Positions 1 through 8,568 of a stretch of 25,074 bases of DNA are shown piece by piece. The position numbers were made by a program, and so were the translations under genes. How positions within the stretch are numbered: the first letter of the stretch is position 1; each line of letters begins with the position of its first letter. Source of the DNA: Lingula anatina. Taxonomy: Eukaryota; Brachiopoda; Lingulata; Lingulida; Lingulidae. Below the pieces are notes generated by a model. The model was given only the letters and a program-made list of their open reading frames with translations, ran no database searches and had not been told where the DNA came from. The DNA is taken from the NCBI RefSeq assembly GCF_001039355.2, contig NW_019773752.1, positions 1-25,074 on the forward strand. The letters run 5' to 3'.

Positions 1-33
1 CTTTTACGTTTCTCTGACACTCAGGGTACCTTT

Positions 34-82
34 ACTCAGTAAATGAGAGCATTATTATATAATATCTTGAAATTTACTGAGT
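34..82. repeat. Short inverted repeat (hairpin)
   Basis: ACTCAGTAAAT at 34-44 is the exact reverse complement of ATTTACTGAGT at 72-82, separated by 27 AT-rich bases. It abuts the (TTTA)n tract and may be a remnant of a transposon end. No function is implied. Confidence 0.5.
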
Positions 83-83
83 T

Positions 84-126
<43 letters not shown>

Positions 127-160
127 TTTGTTTGTTTGTTTGTTTATTTGTTTATTTATT
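83..160. repeat. (TTTA)n/(TTTG)n microsatellite
   Basis: About 78 bases of tetranucleotide repeat, mostly TTTA with a block of TTTG units near 129-149. It is a simple-sequence tract and is likely polymorphic in length. Confidence 0.95.
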
Positions 161-630
161 AATAAAAAATAAGATACAACATCCCCCAGCCGATCTCGGG
201 ATTGTTTATACTTTTGACCGCTAGATGTCCGATGGCAGCCTTCTAAGACAAGCTAATGTTTTACTGTTACTTTGAAGATGTATTTGAGTCAAACTAATTA
301 GTAAAGTTCAAAAGCAAACTTTGCTTATGTTTTGACTGATTTTATTGTAGATAAATGATCATCTGCGGCCGAATGAGGCCGTGAAACGTCATGTCTTGTG
401 AAACTTTAGGGAATTTTACACCTCCTTTTCTTAAAGAGTTCTCTTGTGCGTCGACTGCCGTAGGCAAACCAAGCAAGGACTTTACATTTTCTGTTGAGAT
501 TCTTTGTGAAACACTCCTAGTCAACTGCAGCGTACTTAGGTCACTCAGCTCGGGTTAGTCAACTAGGAATTTAAGATTCTTTCTGAAACGGGGGCCTAAA
601 AAGCCTACGATAAAATGTTTGTCGGACAGC
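161..630. other. Spacer without recognised gene
   Basis: No exon, known domain or clear repeat is recognisable. A 60-codon frame on the minus strand (342-524) matches no family I know. The right end may contain more of the decayed Tc1 transposase found next to it, but no convincing motif can be read. Confidence 0.5.
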
Positions 631-633
631 AGT

Positions 634-1270
634 GATGACGGCATCAGTATTTGGGGTGGAATTCACATTGTACCAAAACATCAAAGGTAATCATCTAAGG
701 ACACGTTATCCATGTTCTGGAAACAACTTGCCATTTGTCGGAGGGCACCTCAGGAACAACTTCATGTTACAAGATGAGAATGTCCGTCCAAATAGAGCAC
801 TTATATTCGCAGATTACTTGGAGAACCATGGGAATGTGCAGCCATCAAGATAGAGGAGACCGGAGCTAGTTGGATCCCGGGGTAAGTTGGCCCCCCATCA
901 GTTTATGACAAAAGAACTATGGGGTTAAAGAATTGATCACATCATTTTGTAAAGTGACCGTATCCAATAGTGCTAAGAAAGCGTCGGCAGTGAGTCCAAA
1001 TAAAATTATTTAGCATCTTAAAGTAACTTTATTAAAGAGACTTGATGGGTGGGGGGGGGGGGCAACTTACCCCGGGGTCCAACTAGCCTCGGTCTCCCCT
1101 ATCCAGACATGAACCATATAGACGATCTGTGGGTACTCATTTCATCAACGTTTCACTTGTCATACAACAAACCTGAACATCGGATAGGCTCTGACCGATG
1201 TCTGGAATTTTATTCTAGATCAAACTCTAAGAAACCTGTCAGAAGGAATGCCTCGCCGCTTTGGTGCCCT
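634..1270 (+). pseudogene. Decayed Tc1/mariner transposase, interrupted by a MITE
   Basis: Three pieces match the catalytic core of Tc1-family DDE transposases, which cut and paste DNA at TA sites. The block DGISIWGGIH (634-663) matches the family's VWGGI region. After a frame change, the block ending LQDENVRPNRA (to about 819) corresponds to the QDNARPH segment holding the second catalytic Asp. Beyond the inserted element, YPDMNHIDDLWV (from 1100) corresponds to SPDMNPIEHLW with the third acidic residue. A 247-bp element (853-1099) plus its 2-bp target duplication splits the gene in frame. The frameshift and the missing N-terminal DNA-binding part show it is dead. Both ends are uncertain: the right part degenerates after about 1270, and no Tc1 terminal repeats were found. 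Confidence 0.75.
853..1099. mobile_element. 247-bp MITE with ~40-bp inverted repeats and TA target duplication
   Basis: The left end (853-890: GAGGAGACCGGAGCTAGTTG and onward through CCCGGGGTAAGTTGG) is the near-perfect reverse complement of the right end (about 1061-1099). The interior (about 900-1042) is AT-rich and noncoding. TA occurs at 851-852 and again at 1100-1101, as expected for the TA duplication of Tc1/mariner-type insertion. Removing the element and one TA rejoins a Tc1 transposase frame, which confirms the boundaries independently. The right arm contains a G run (about 1050-1062) longer than its partner. It has no coding capacity, so it would depend on a transposase supplied elsewhere. 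Confidence 0.88.
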
Positions 1271-1735
1271 GGTTACAGCCAGATGAGGCAGGACGCGTTT
1301 AATGGCTGTTTCATGTCTTGTATTCAACCATGTATTTTTGCTTGCTTAAATAGGGATATTCAGGGGCCGGTTTCACAAAGCAGTAGTTAGTTAGCGATCG
1401 GTAGTTAGCCTCTCGCTAGTTATAGTGCCGTTTCACGAAGCAGTCGCTAGTTCTCTCGCTCGTTATTGTCTCGTTGTTGCCTTGGATATTTAACGACTGG
1501 GGCCGGTTTCACAAAGCAGTAGTTAGTTAGAACAACTAACTACTGAACTACCTCGCTAACGAGCAAACTTAGCGATTTTCGAGGGGTGTTTCACGAAGCA
1601 GTCGTTAACTCATCGCTAAGTTCAGTCGTAAAGTTCGGTCGTTAGTTCTCTCGTTACTCTCCGTAGTCTCGAAACCGTCTGCCGGAAGTGGAACTCTTGC
1701 GTAAAAGTGTCACGAAAGCACTAACTCTCCAATTT

Positions 1736-1738
1736 NNN
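1736..1738. other. Assembly gap (three Ns)
   Basis: Three undetermined bases lie between the long inverted arm and the second copy of a 77-bp direct repeat. The real distance across this point is unknown. Confidence 0.99.
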
Positions 1739-1859
1739 AGTGCCGTTTCACGAAGCAGTCGCTAGTTCTCTCGCTCGTTATTGTCTCGTTGTTGCCTTGG
1801 ATATTTAACGACTGGTCAGACCAGTCGCTAACTCTAGAGTTTCATCGTACGCATGCGTA

Positions 1860-2144
1860 ATGAGTGAAATAAAAAGGTTACTTAGTTACCGTTGTCTGTC
1901 GTTTGTCTTTGTATCCAATATGGCGGCTACTTTTCTTGCTATCCGTACCGCCAGACGGCAACGTAGACTACGACGTTTTCATGAAAGACAGAATCTATTA
2001 GAATATACACACGATGATGCAATTTACGAGAGGTTGCGCCTAGCTGTGACAAAAAGAGCGGCAAAAAGGTGGTGGAGATCCTTTACGACGACCTCAAAGC
2101 AGACGTTCTTATGCATTTTGAGCCACCAAAAATTGGAGAGTTAG
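1860..2144 (+). pseudogene. Truncated Harbinger-type transposase N-terminus
   Basis: A 94-codon frame contains MAATFLAIRTARRQRRLRRF followed by an NLLEY..DDAIYERLRL segment. This arginine-rich start followed by a R-N-L/P-E...IYxRxR pattern is typical of the N-terminus of PIF/Harbinger nucleases (HARBI1-like). The DDE catalytic domain, normally about 250 further residues, is missing; the frame runs into the right inverted arm and stops. The more likely start of the homologous part is the second Met (about 1919). It lies between the inverted arms, as expected for an internally deleted element, and cannot make a working enzyme. Confidence 0.65.
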
Positions 2145-2369
2145 TGCTTTCGTGACACTTTTACGCAAGAGTTCCACTTCCGGCAGACGGTTTCGAGAGT
2201 ATAGTGAGTAACGAGAGAACTAACGACCGAACTTTACGACTGTACTTAGCGATGAGTTAACTACTGCTTCGTGAAACACCCCTCGAAAATCGCTAAGTTT
2301 GCTCGTTAGCGAGGTAGTTCAGTAGTTAGTTGTTCTAACTAACTACTGCTTTGTGAAACCGGCCCCAGT

Positions 2370-2664
2370 TTAAGAACTAATGTCACAGTGTCACTGGCGA
2401 CATTATCAGATATTTTTAAAACATGATATGAATCTTTGTTTTCAATTTTCAGGCAAAAAATAGGGAAAATCGAAGAGGAATGAATTAGATATATATCCCA
2501 TATCAATTTTCAAGTCTGTAGTTGGTATATAACGACGTTGCATGCTGCTAAACACATGCAATTCCACTGGAAGGGCAAGGTATCATACTTAATAACAAAT
2601 GAACAGCAATAATATTCTTTTTACTTGACTTTAAGAAAAGAACCTTTGTGAAAAAGGTTGTCGC
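2370..2664. other. Spacer without recognised feature
   Basis: AT-rich sequence between the Harbinger-like element and the UGT fragment. No exon, domain or repeat is recognised. It may contain further, too-diverged UGT sequence towards its right end. Confidence 0.5.
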
Positions 2665-3108
2665 CGATCATCATTCTGAAAAACCACTAAAATAATGATG
2701 TACATAAGCGTAAAAAGACGTTTGGTGAGTTATCAACCAATATTTCGTAAATCCTTGATAACTGAGGGAAATAGGTGGAATTGCCAGAAACTCAGCTAAT
2801 AAAGCTGATGCCCCAAGATTTTCCCAGTCAAACAGTAAAAGTGAGTAGTTAGCCTTCTTCAGTTTTTTGTAGGACGTGGCTGTCTGTAAAAAGAACGTCG
2901 CACAACGTCAGGTCCTCTTCAAGAAGTTCTCTGAAACAGGTAATTGGGTCTTTGCCAACTGTTATCAGTGGTATTGAGACCCAGATTCAATATGTCATCT
3001 CTTGTTTTTAGTAAAGCAGGAAACCTAAACAGAGTTACCCCTGGTATATACCACGAGTTGATTTGTAATGGCTGGAAACAAGGATTATGACGCCCTACCG
3101 TTCATTTT
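2665..3108 (-). pseudogene. UGT gene fragment (pseudogene)
   Basis: This stretch aligns base by base, without large gaps, to about 9590-10045 of the intact UGT at 8569-10197, in the same orientation; roughly 85-90% of bases agree over the best 300 bases. It corresponds to about residues 50-200 of the intact protein, in the acceptor-binding N-terminal domain. The signal peptide, catalytic His region and whole sugar-nucleotide domain are absent. A run of six Ts near 2862-2867 faces five in the intact gene, a frameshift. Around 2960-3000 the two differ by indels. It is therefore a dead partial copy. It lies upstream of ASNS, so ASNS sits between the fragment and the intact gene. Confidence 0.88.
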
Positions 3109-3563
3109 CAAAAATTAATCAAAGTGCAGAAAAAGGGTTTTCGTTGACTTAGTTGATTTTCTCCCAGTTGGGTAAAAGGTCCTACAATGTAGTTAAGTAC
3201 ATGTATAAGGTCCTACACTGTAGACAAATACGTATAACAGGGGCCTGTATAATATAGCGATTAAAACAGAAAATCGGTTTTAGCAAAGACTGCCAAGACG
3301 GCAAAGGCTGCTTAGAACTTAAGCCAAGTTGCGCTTATCTTCCTTTTTACCCATAAACCAAATGGTGTTTGTATTTACAACATGGATTTCTTTGAATATT
3401 AATTATTGGTCATTTATTCAAAGAACTTTCCTAGACCAATAACACAAAGTCGACTTTAGGTAGATTGCTGTCCGCTTGTAAAAGTTTTAGAATTACTCGA
3501 TGTATGTAAACACAAAACAAACCTAGCCTCTTAATTTTTTTATTATCTTACTTTTTATTACAG
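3109..3563. other. Spacer; probable ASNS 5' intron or upstream region
   Basis: No coding exon is recognised. A 17-base direct repeat (AAGGTCCTACAATGTAG at 3177-3193, near-copy at 3207-3223) is present. The right end, TTTTTATTACAG at 3552-3563, is a good splice acceptor 11 bases before the ASNS start codon. Most of this stretch could therefore be intron separating a noncoding first exon from the first coding exon. Confidence 0.5.
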
Positions 3564-3574
3564 TTCGTCGCACA

Positions 3575-4549
3575 ATGTGTGGGATTTGGGCAATATTTGG
3601 CAGTGAAGTAAATGTCTCAACGCTGTGGCACAATTCCTTGAAGATTGCCCATCGTGGTCCTGATGCTTTCCGGATTGAAAATGTCAACCATCTGAAAAAC
3701 TGCTGCATGGCCTTCTACCACTTGGCTGTTGTTGATGACACGTTTGGTATTCAGCCAATGAGGCTCCACTCTTTACCTCATTTGTGGATGATTTATAATG
3801 GGGAGATTTATTACCAAAAGCTGGTAAGATACAATATTATGGTAAATTTATAAAATCTATTACTTCCGCCAACGACGAAAATTTGTCCGTATTCTGTTTT
3901 TAGTGGATAAGATATGTTAAAAGGTTCTTCACAAATTCACAAAAACAAACGAAAAAAAATAATATTCCGAACTGGATGTTATTCGGGAGGGTAAGAAGTA
4001 TAGCACTGCAGTGTACACTGAACCCGAGTTTCTAATATATTACAGGATTTTATTGCTTCTATAGATTTTAAGCGATTGACGCTAAGGCGTTACGGATGAG
4101 CTTTTTTCTGCATTCTTTAAATTTGTGTTTCTTTGTTTCTTTTCATATAACATCAAATTTCTCTGATATATTTTCCTTTAAGATCCAGCAACAGTTTGGC
4201 TTTGACTTCGAAACAAACAGTGATGGAGAGGTCATCTTGCATCTGTACAACCATGGCGGCATAGAATTTGCCGCGCAGCACCTTGATGGGGTCTTTGCAT
4301 TTGTTTTGCTTGATACGTTGAAGAGGAAAGTCTACGTGGGCAGGGACACGTTTGGTGTACGTCCAGCGTTTTGTTTGGTGGAGGATGGTTTTCTGGCTGT
4401 TTGCTCTGAGGCAAAAGGTGCGTATTCTGCGCGCGCACGCGCACACACACGCACGCACATCGTTTGTAGCAATTTCGAAGGTATGTATGAAGCTTTCGTG
4501 TGAGCGATCAATCAGGAAAGGTCTAGATGTAGACAGCACACACACATAC

Positions 4550-4586
<37 letters not shown>

Positions 4587-4838
4587 ATGTCTATTGATTT
4601 TAATTAAAATTACATTGTAGGGCTGTTGGGTTTGGCCCAATGCAGTAATGACCAAAGTGTGGACATCCAACCCTTCCCACCTGGCCATGTAGAGACATAT
4701 TCCCTGGACCAGGGCGGAAAGGCCAAGCTTGAAGAGGTAAAGAGGTTCCATCAGATCGGTGACATGCCTAAGTATAAGACTATGGCTCCAGCACTTGGTA
4801 AGTAGGGGGATACGCATCTCTCTCTCTCTCTTTCTGTA

Positions 4839-4912
<74 letters not shown>

Positions 4913-7834
4913 ACCATTTTGCCTGTGTTTGCTTGACCAGTTGTTTTTATTTTCGGTTCTGGTTATTATCCAATTTCTTGATTTATGCATTTTTTTAAAT
5001 CCAAGTGATGTAGCATATTCTGTTAAACTAGTAGCATGTTTAGCAATGCATGTAAAGGAAACTAGAGACTTCTCAATCATTTTTGCTCTGAATTTGCCTA
5101 AATATGTTTTACTTGCAGTCGACAGCATATCAACCAATATACGTAACTTGCTGGATGCAGCAGTGAAGAAAAGACTAATGGCGAATAGGCCTATAGGTTG
5201 TTTACTATCCGGTGAGTTGTCATAGTTTGTTATGTAAGCTATTTTTGTGGATTTAAGATGTCAAAAATGAGATTAAGTATAACGTAGTGGCGAAGTCTTT
5301 CCCCCCAAAGATATGTAATTAAGGTTCGTTCCACAATTATAAGTGTGGATGACAATTTTCAAATCTTTTAATTATAATTTAAATCAAGATCTACTGCAGA
5401 TTTTCGGGATACTTGTATGTGTTATGTCATAGTAAATGTTTTTGTGGTTATTAAAAATTGAACTACTAGTAAAGAAAAGGAAACGTAACACTTCCTTCCA
5501 TCATTGCGCTTTTGAACTTATTATGTATTGAGCTTCAAACTCAAAAAAACTCCGTGAAAGTAATAACAAACGACACCATGACGCCTTGTTAGATAAACCA
5601 CGTGTAGCAAAATACGAAGAGTCTTAGCATGTCCAGTTTTTATGAGTGACTTTTATTTCTTCACTTCCAGGCGGGCTCGACTCAAGTCTTGTGACTGCTC
5701 TGGTAGTAAAAAACGCCAAGGAAATGGGAATAAAGTACAAGATCCGAACCTTTGCCACTGGCATGCCTGGAAGCACTGATATAAAAGCTGCGAGAAAGGT
5801 GATTCACCTCCCCTTGCTGTCACCACTAAGTATACCGACTTTCCACTAGAAAATGAAATATAAAAGTACATTCACTTTGTACCCGTTGATGATTAGTTTC
5901 TATAATTTGCAATAATCAAGCCTTAAGCTCACATGAGTGAGTTGGTAAGGTTTAAAATGTAAGAACTAGTGAACGATCTAAAGAACTAAATATCGAAGTG
6001 AGATTGAATCAGAGCTTTCTTTTCCAAACAGCACTTGGCTGCTTTCTTTCTTGTGGTTAGCAAATCCATGTAGAGGAGATTGAACAAAAAAGGATACTTT
6101 ATTATTTTAATTGTTAGGTTGCTGATTTCCTGGGTACCGAACACCACGAAGTTTTCTTCTCAGAAAAAGAAGGCGTCCAAGCGCTTGGTGATGTCATCAC
6201 CTGCCTGGAAAATTATGACATCATAACAGTCAGGGCAGCTGTAGGTATGACATCACACTTTTTATTGACGTCAAAATATTTATAGCTTTATTATCGGGAA
6301 CACTATTCCTTCTTCGTGATCAATTTAATTCTTCATTTGATTCGTCAATTTAGAGCACTGTGCCTTAATGCGTTTTCTGTGTCATTGTTTTAAATTTCGG
6401 TAGCCCCCACCATTATTTATTGTCTCTTTGTTTGAGCCCCCCCCCCCTCCAACAACTGTTTACAGAATGATGATCACAATATGTTCAGAGAATCAGTCAC
6501 AAAACTTGCTTCATTTTGTTTCATAATATTAATAATCCTCAATATGCTATCCTATCTTACATAAATAATATTATACATACATGGGCCTTAAATACTCGTA
6601 TATTTGTTAATAAATCTAGACATAAAGATATTTTCTTTTAAAGGAATGTACCTTGTCAGCAAGTACATCTCAGAGAAGACCGACACAGTGGTGATATTCT
6701 CCGGGGAGGGAGCTGACGAGCTGTGTCAAGGGTACATGTACTTCCATAACGCACCCTCAGCAGACGACGCTGACGTAGAGAGCAGACGACTTCTTGATGT
6801 CCTTTACCGCTACGATGTTTTAAGAGTGGACAGAACTACTGCAAGATGGGGGTACGGGGGCATTTTTTTTCACCAAAAATTTTGATTTTCTTTATATAGA
6901 GATAATGGCTGTCTATTCAGTTCTGACAAATTTAGTATTTTGTACCACAAATAACAATGAAAGAATCATGTTTGATTATTAGCTGGCTTCAGTTTTCATA
7001 TAACTTCAGATCTGTAAAATCCGGAAAAGTAAGCTGTCTGTCGATTTTGTTCTTTAGTTGAAGCAAACTGCGGATTTTTCTATTGAAAAGATCTTCCCCG
7101 TATGTTCTCTCTGTTGATTTGTATTCATGACTTAAACTGCACAATATATATCAACCAGCGCACATTTGTCCCACAGGCTCGAAGTACGCGTGCCATTCCT
7201 AGACCACCAATTTACCAGCTATTACCTCTCCATCGACCCTAAACTACGCCAGCCAAAAGACGGAATAGAGAAGCATCTTTTGCGATCTGCCTTCGAAAAC
7301 GAGCGTCTTATTCCTAACGATATATTGTGGCGCCCCAAGGAGGGGTTCAGTGACGGTGTGTCTTCTGAGAAACGATCATGGCATTGTGTTATTAAGGAAT
7401 TTGTGGCTCCCAGGGTATGGCTTTTGTCTCCTTTAAAAATTTTAATTTTTATTTCATTGTAAGTGGCAGTATTGTAATTGTATCAACACGCGATTTTTTC
7501 GTATAATTAATGTAGCTACAGGTAACTTAAGTTAGATGTATTTGTAAATTGAACAAGCACAAACATAGCGAGAAAAGTACGCCATTACCACATGCTATAT
7601 TGGTGGTGCAGTTAACTGATAATCTAATTGCAGGTCAATGATGAGGACTTGAAAAATGCGCCAAAGACTTTTCTCTGCAATCCCCCGAGTTCTAAAGAAT
7701 CATATTTCTTCCGGCAGTTATTTGAGGACCAATTCCCGGGAAGGCCTTTTTGGATTCCATACTACTGGAGACCAAAGTGGTCCCAAACCGAGGACCCCTC
7801 AGCTAGAATGCTAAAACACTACAAATACATGTAA
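3575..7834 (+). CDS. ASNS: Asparagine synthetase (glutamine-hydrolysing), nine coding exons
   Basis: It makes asparagine from aspartate, glutamine and ATP in the cytosol. Predicted coding exons: 3575-3823, 4183-4417, 4621-4797, 5119-5211, 5671-5798, 6118-6244, 6644-6851, 7177-7414 and 7634-7834. All have GT-AG borders and matching phases; the sum is 1656 bases, 551 aa plus stop (human ASNS is 561). The N-terminus MCGIWAIFG supplies the Cys2 nucleophile of the glutaminase domain, followed by HRGPDA and NGEIY. The synthetase domain has the ATP PP-loop SGGLDSS (251-257), SGEGADE (356-362) and [12 protein letters not shown] (from 405). It ends [13 protein letters not shown]. The Trp at 405 differs from vertebrate enzymes but occurs in bacterial AsnB, so it is not a defect. 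The acceptor at 3561-3563 implies an upstream noncoding exon. No broken motif is seen; the gene looks functional. Confidence 0.96.
4536..4582. repeat. (CA)n microsatellite in ASNS intron 2
   Basis: About 47 bases of mostly CA dinucleotides with a few T/G interruptions, 38 bases before the exon 3 acceptor. A shorter alternating GC/CA tract lies at about 4429-4456 just after the exon 2 donor. Confidence 0.95.
4817..4908. repeat. Compound (TC)n-(GT)n-(GA)n microsatellite in ASNS intron 3
   Basis: A TC tract (4817-4830), then about 39 bases of GT (4842-4880), then about 29 bases of GA (4880-4908), starting 20 bases after the exon 3 donor. Alternating purine-pyrimidine (GT) joined to a purine strand (GA) is prone to Z-DNA and triplex formation and to length change. 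Confidence 0.95.
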
Positions 7835-7972
7835 ACTGTAACGGTACCCTTACATGTACACGTGTAGGCCAAGTAGCATACACATCCTGTATATGTATGA
7901 TGTAAGTGTCGAAGTTGTGGCCCTGACACTGTAAGAAAGATAAACACTCTCATTCAAGCATGAGTATTACTG
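7835..7972 (+). other. ASNS 3' untranslated sequence before the MITE
   Basis: Noncoding sequence directly after the ASNS TAA stop. No canonical AATAAA occurs here before the hAT-type element; GATAAA at about 7939 is a weak variant. The transcript may therefore run through the element to AATAAA at 8237-8242. Confidence 0.5.
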
Positions 7973-8132
7973 CAGGGGCGGATTTAGGCCGTCTTCTGGG
8001 TCTTCCGGAAGACGGTCAGATTTTCAAGTTACCATTGACGGGCATCTGTTTTATTCTGTCGGAAAACGGTCGGGGATGGCGCAATAAAGATAATTGGAAG
8101 ACTGTCAGAAAATATCTCTGGATCCGCCACTG
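7973..8132. mobile_element. 160-bp hAT-type MITE in the ASNS 3' region
   Basis: The ends are CAGGGGCGGATTTAG (left) and the reverse complement of CAGTGGCGGATCCAG (right), a common hAT-type terminal repeat. Flanking octamers TATTACTG (7965-7972) and TATTACAA (8133-8140) agree at six of eight positions, as for a decayed 8-bp hAT target duplication. The interior has no real gene, although an open frame crosses it by chance. A second copy lies in opposite orientation at about 22459-22620; the shared core includes GTCTTCCGGAAGACGGTCAG. Confidence 0.85.
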
Positions 8133-8227
8133 TATTACAACAATTATATTTGTGGTTAAGTTCTTTATGACTACCTGAATATGCACACGGGTCTTTGTAA
8201 CTGGCGTTAACACACTAATTGCCTATT

Positions 8228-8233
8228 ATTTAT
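8228..8233 (-). terminator. Candidate poly(A) signal for the UGT
   Basis: TTTATT on the plus strand reads AATAAA on the minus strand, about 336 bases past the UGT stop. It lies within 10 bases of the opposing plus-strand AATAAA. The UGT could instead use a weaker signal closer to its stop. Confidence 0.35.
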
Positions 8234-8236
8234 TAC

Positions 8237-8242
8237 AATAAA
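8237..8242 (+). terminator. Candidate poly(A) signal for ASNS
   Basis: First canonical AATAAA after the ASNS stop codon, 403 bases downstream and beyond the hAT-type element. A second AATAAA lies near 8356. Confidence 0.5.
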
Positions 8243-8568
8243 ATATTGATCTGTCTAACGTATTATTTACTGCACATCAACAATTCACAAAAGTCGTCAA
8301 TATAAAATAGACCAATCATAAGTCAGCCAGCTGTACATTCCACGCACGAGTTCTCAAATAAATCAAAACCCCAATGACGTGATAAAGCGTGCATGTTGTA
8401 GTCTCTAAAATTATGGCCCTCCTCAAGATCAGCCTAGATGTCAAAATGTAGTGATACTGCAGGTGATACTGCAGGTGCTTGCCATGAAATGTGGCACTGA
8501 CGCTGTAACTTTGTCTATTTTAATTGAACTGTAGACTTCTTGTTACACATGTATCTTTAAATTTTACA
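8243..8568. other. Spacer between convergent ASNS and UGT 3' ends
   Basis: This contains probable 3' untranslated sequence of the minus-strand UGT. A 12-base direct repeat GTGATACTGCAG occurs twice in tandem at about 8452-8475. No coding sequence is seen. Confidence 0.5.

Larger units (their letters stand above)
1363..2366. mobile_element. PIF/Harbinger-like element with long, complex inverted arms
   Basis: The outer ends both read GGGGCCGGTTTCACAAAGC (1363 onward, and reverse complement ending at 2366). A second copy of this end begins at 1499. The arm 1496-1735 is about 97% identical to the reverse complement of 2130-2369, a 240-bp inverted repeat. A 77-bp block is present twice in direct orientation without visible change (1424-1500 and 1739-1815). 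Several internal copies of GTTTCACGAAGCAGT form subterminal repeats. G/C-rich ends of this type and the enclosed transposase N-terminus suggest PIF/Harbinger. No clean 3-bp target duplication is visible. The N gap at 1736-1738 falls exactly at the end of the left arm, so the arrangement could be nested insertions or a misjoin. Confidence 0.75.

Noticed and set aside
4153-5225. Several open frames on both strands rich in Cys-Val, Thr-His or Arg-Glu
   Set aside because: They are translations of the CA/GT/GA microsatellites in ASNS introns, or shadows of ASNS exons.
6840-6850. Trp at ASNS residue 405 as a possible damaging change or wrong splice
   Set aside because: The donor at 6852 is the one that keeps phase, and Trp-Gly is found at this place in bacterial AsnB.
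7960-8178. 72-codon frame with a partner at 22426-22662 of similar protein sequence
   Set aside because: Both frames lie across copies of the same hAT-type MITE. The likeness comes from the DNA element, not from a protein family.
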